Below are positions 6,483 through 7,603 of a DNA stretch of 7,603 nt, piece after piece. The DNA lies in the NCBI GenBank assembly GCA_018064305.1, contig JAGHVP010000188.1, positions 1 through 7,603 of the forward strand, written 5' to 3'. A program made the translations under genes and the position numbers. Under the pieces are notes generated by a model. It saw nothing but the letters and a program-made list of their open reading frames with translations, did not search any database and was not told where the DNA came from. Position 1 is the first letter of the stretch. Every line of letters starts with the position of its first letter. This DNA comes from Candidatus Equibacterium intestinale (GTDB lineage: Bacteria; Bacteroidota; Bacteroidia; Bacteroidales; UBA932).

Positions 6483-7355
6483 ATGAACTTCTTTGAAAAA
6501 TACAATTACACTCCGGCAGATACAGACCGGAAGGTCGAAGCCGTAAAGGCAAAAGTGGCAGACTGGTGCAACAAGGCTGTCTGGAAAGATGCACTTGGAA
6601 TGATCGACCTCACCTCACTCACAGTCAGCGACACTCCCACAAAGATCGCAGCCATGACAAAGAAGGTGAATGACTTCAACAACCTGTACCCCCAGTATCC
6701 CAGACCTGCGTCTATCTGCGTATATCCCAATCTGGCGAAGAGCGTGGCCGACGCCCGCTACAGCAAGGAGATACATATCACGGCAGTCGGGGGCGGGTTC
6801 CCGGCATCACAGACATTCGCTTCCGTGAAGATAGCCGAGTGTGTCGCAGCCGTGAAAGACGGCGCTGACGAGATAGATATCGTACTGGCCCACAACTCTT
6901 TCTGCGACGGCCGTCTGGAAGATGCCGCAAAAGAGATATCTGACATCAAGAAAGCCATAACATCTGTCAACCCTTCTGCCCACCTGAAAGTGATTCTCGA
7001 GACAGGCGCGCTCGGAAGTGACGAGAACATAGCCACAGCCTCTTTCCTTGCAATCGAGGCAGGTGCCGACTTCATCAAGACATCCACCGGAAAGACATCG
7101 CCTGCAGCCACACCCGAGGCGGCATACGTGATGTGCGAGTGCATCAAGGCATATTACGACGCCACCGGAATCAAGATCGGCTTCAAGCCGGCCGGCGGAA
7201 TCTCTTCAAAGGAAGATGCATCGCTCTACTACGGAATAGTTGACACAGTCCTTGGCAGGGAGTGGCTCAACAAACAGCTCTTCCGCTTCGGGGCCAGCCG
7301 CATGGCAAACAACCTGCTCAGCGCCCTCGAAGGCACAGAAGTGAAGTATTACTAA
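6483..7355 (+). CDS. deoC: Deoxyribose-phosphate aldolase
   Basis: DeoC cleaves 2-deoxyribose 5-phosphate to glyceraldehyde 3-phosphate and acetaldehyde, letting the cell use deoxyribonucleosides as carbon; it is a cytosolic class I (Schiff-base) aldolase with a TIM barrel. The 290-aa protein shows IDLTSL (41-46), the phosphate-region GGGFPASQ (103-110), DEIDIVL (129-135, with D132 as the likely proton-relay acid), the catalytic Schiff-base lysine K199 in FIKTSTGK, and the second active-site lysine K235 in GFKPAGGIS. It is about 30 residues longer than E. coli DeoC, mostly at the N-terminus, which I recall as normal for Bacteroidota. No promoter or Shine-Dalgarno motif is evident in the 26-nt gap before it, so it is probably transcribed with the DUF4296 gene. 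A strong hairpin terminator follows. No other deo genes are in view. Confidence 0.96.
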   Translation: MNFFEKYNYTPADTDRKVEAVKAKVADWCNKAVWKDALGMIDLTSLTVSDTPTKIAAMTKKVNDFNNLYPQYPRPASICVYPNLAKSVADARYSKEIHITAVGGGFPASQTFASVKIAECVAAVKDGADEIDIVLAHNSFCDGRLEDAAKEISDIKKAITSVNPSAHLKVILETGALGSDENIATASFLAIEAGADFIKTSTGKTSPAATPEAAYVMCECIKAYYDATGIKIGFKPAGGISSKEDASLYYGIVDTVLGREWLNKQLFRFGASRMANNLLSALEGTEVKYY

Positions 7356-7379
7356 AAGTATTTACGGGTAAAAATAATT

Positions 7380-7431
7380 AAAGAGGGTGACTAAAAAGTC
7401 CAAAGGGACTTAGAGGTCATCCTCTTTTCTT
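7380..7431 (+). terminator. Two-level hairpin terminator after deoC
   Basis: The outer arms at 7380-7391 and 7416-7427 pair over 12 bp with one G-U pair; inside them AAGTCC (7396-7401) pairs perfectly with GGACTT (7406-7411) around a 4-nt loop. Small internal loops of four bases sit on each side between the two stems. The descending arm runs into TTTTCTT (7425-7431). It begins 25 nt after the deoC stop. It may also act on transcripts arriving from the right, because the ascending arm begins with an A-rich tract. Confidence 0.75.
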
Positions 7432-7603
7432 ATAATGATGACGGCTCCGTGCTGCCTGGCAGCCAACCTTCATCGGAACTCCGTTCGCTTCGCTCACTTC
7501 GTCCCCTCCCATTGTCTCCTTCGTCCTGCTTCGCAGAACTCGTATCCAACGGGCCCCTCCCCCTGCCCGTGTCCGGGGGTGGACACGTCCTCCGAAGGTT
7601 GCT
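7432..7603. repeat. GC-rich non-coding tail with inverted-repeat arms, candidate repeat element or structured RNA
   Basis: I see no recognisable gene here. The segment holds an exact hairpin GCTGCC-T-GGCAGC (7451-7463), a larger inverted repeat between 7461-7477 (blocks AGC, AACCTT, CGGA) and 7591-7603 (TCCG, AAGGTT, GCT) with small bulges, and a hairpin CGTGTCC-N6-GGACACG (7568-7587). Between them lie C-rich and TTCG-rich runs such as CGTTCGCTTCGCTCACTTCG (7483-7502). The base composition and word use differ sharply from the surrounding genes. It could be a dispersed intergenic repeat, a MITE-like element or a structured RNA; the window ends exactly at the right arm, so its boundary is unknown. 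Confidence 0.45.

Noticed and set aside
7435..7603. An open plus-strand frame beginning with two ATG codons after the terminator and running to the window edge.
   Set aside because: The product is rich in Cys, Pro and Ser with no recognisable motif, and the DNA is dominated by inverted repeats; openness is expected from the high GC content.
1..7603. A CRISPR array, tRNA or rRNA gene, transposase, toxin-antitoxin pair or defence system.
   Set aside because: I looked through both strands for regularly spaced repeats and the hallmark proteins and found none; most of the window is ordinary metabolism genes.

Overview
This window looks like a chromosomal housekeeping segment from a member of the Bacteroidota, probably a Bacteroidales species of moderate GC content. 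The evidence is: no Shine-Dalgarno motif stands out in front of the start codons I inspected; several genes have the Bacteroidota promoter pattern TTTG, about 20 nt, TAnnTTTG; a DUF4296-type lipoprotein is present; and PurM and both aminotransferases are of the forms I associate with Bacteroidales. This placement rests on recognition and was not checked by any search.

Layout from left to right. (1) The 5' two thirds of purM run leftward off the window edge (1-720, minus). (2) A 111-nt divergent promoter region with back-to-back -7 elements follows (721-831). (3) Two tandem PLP-dependent aminotransferases lie 7 nt apart on the plus strand (832-3358). (4) An unrecognised 155-aa protein (3400-3867, plus) has its own promoter almost touching its start codon, and its 3' end overlaps the next, convergent gene by 98 bp. 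(5) A leftward pair, purD and a polytopic membrane protein, overlap at stop and start (5979 down to 3770). (6) A second divergent promoter region is built around a perfect 16-bp palindrome (5980-6024). (7) A rightward pair encodes a DUF4296 lipoprotein and deoxyribose-phosphate aldolase (6025-7355). (8) A strong hairpin terminator is followed by a GC-rich, hairpin-rich non-coding tail reaching the right edge (7356-7603).

Functionally, purD (GAR synthetase, second step) and purM (AIR synthetase, fifth step) belong to de novo purine synthesis. deoC belongs to deoxyribonucleoside catabolism. The aminotransferases handle amino acid nitrogen, with substrates not fixed by sequence. The two purine genes are both leftward and share an identical 14-nt promoter block, but they are about 4 kb apart with unrelated rightward genes between them.

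I found no defence island, mobile element core, CRISPR array or obvious novel multi-gene system. The points most worth a second look are the structured tail beyond deoC, the palindromic shared promoter core, two promoters that predict leaderless mRNAs, and the antisense-overlapping end of the unrecognised gene.
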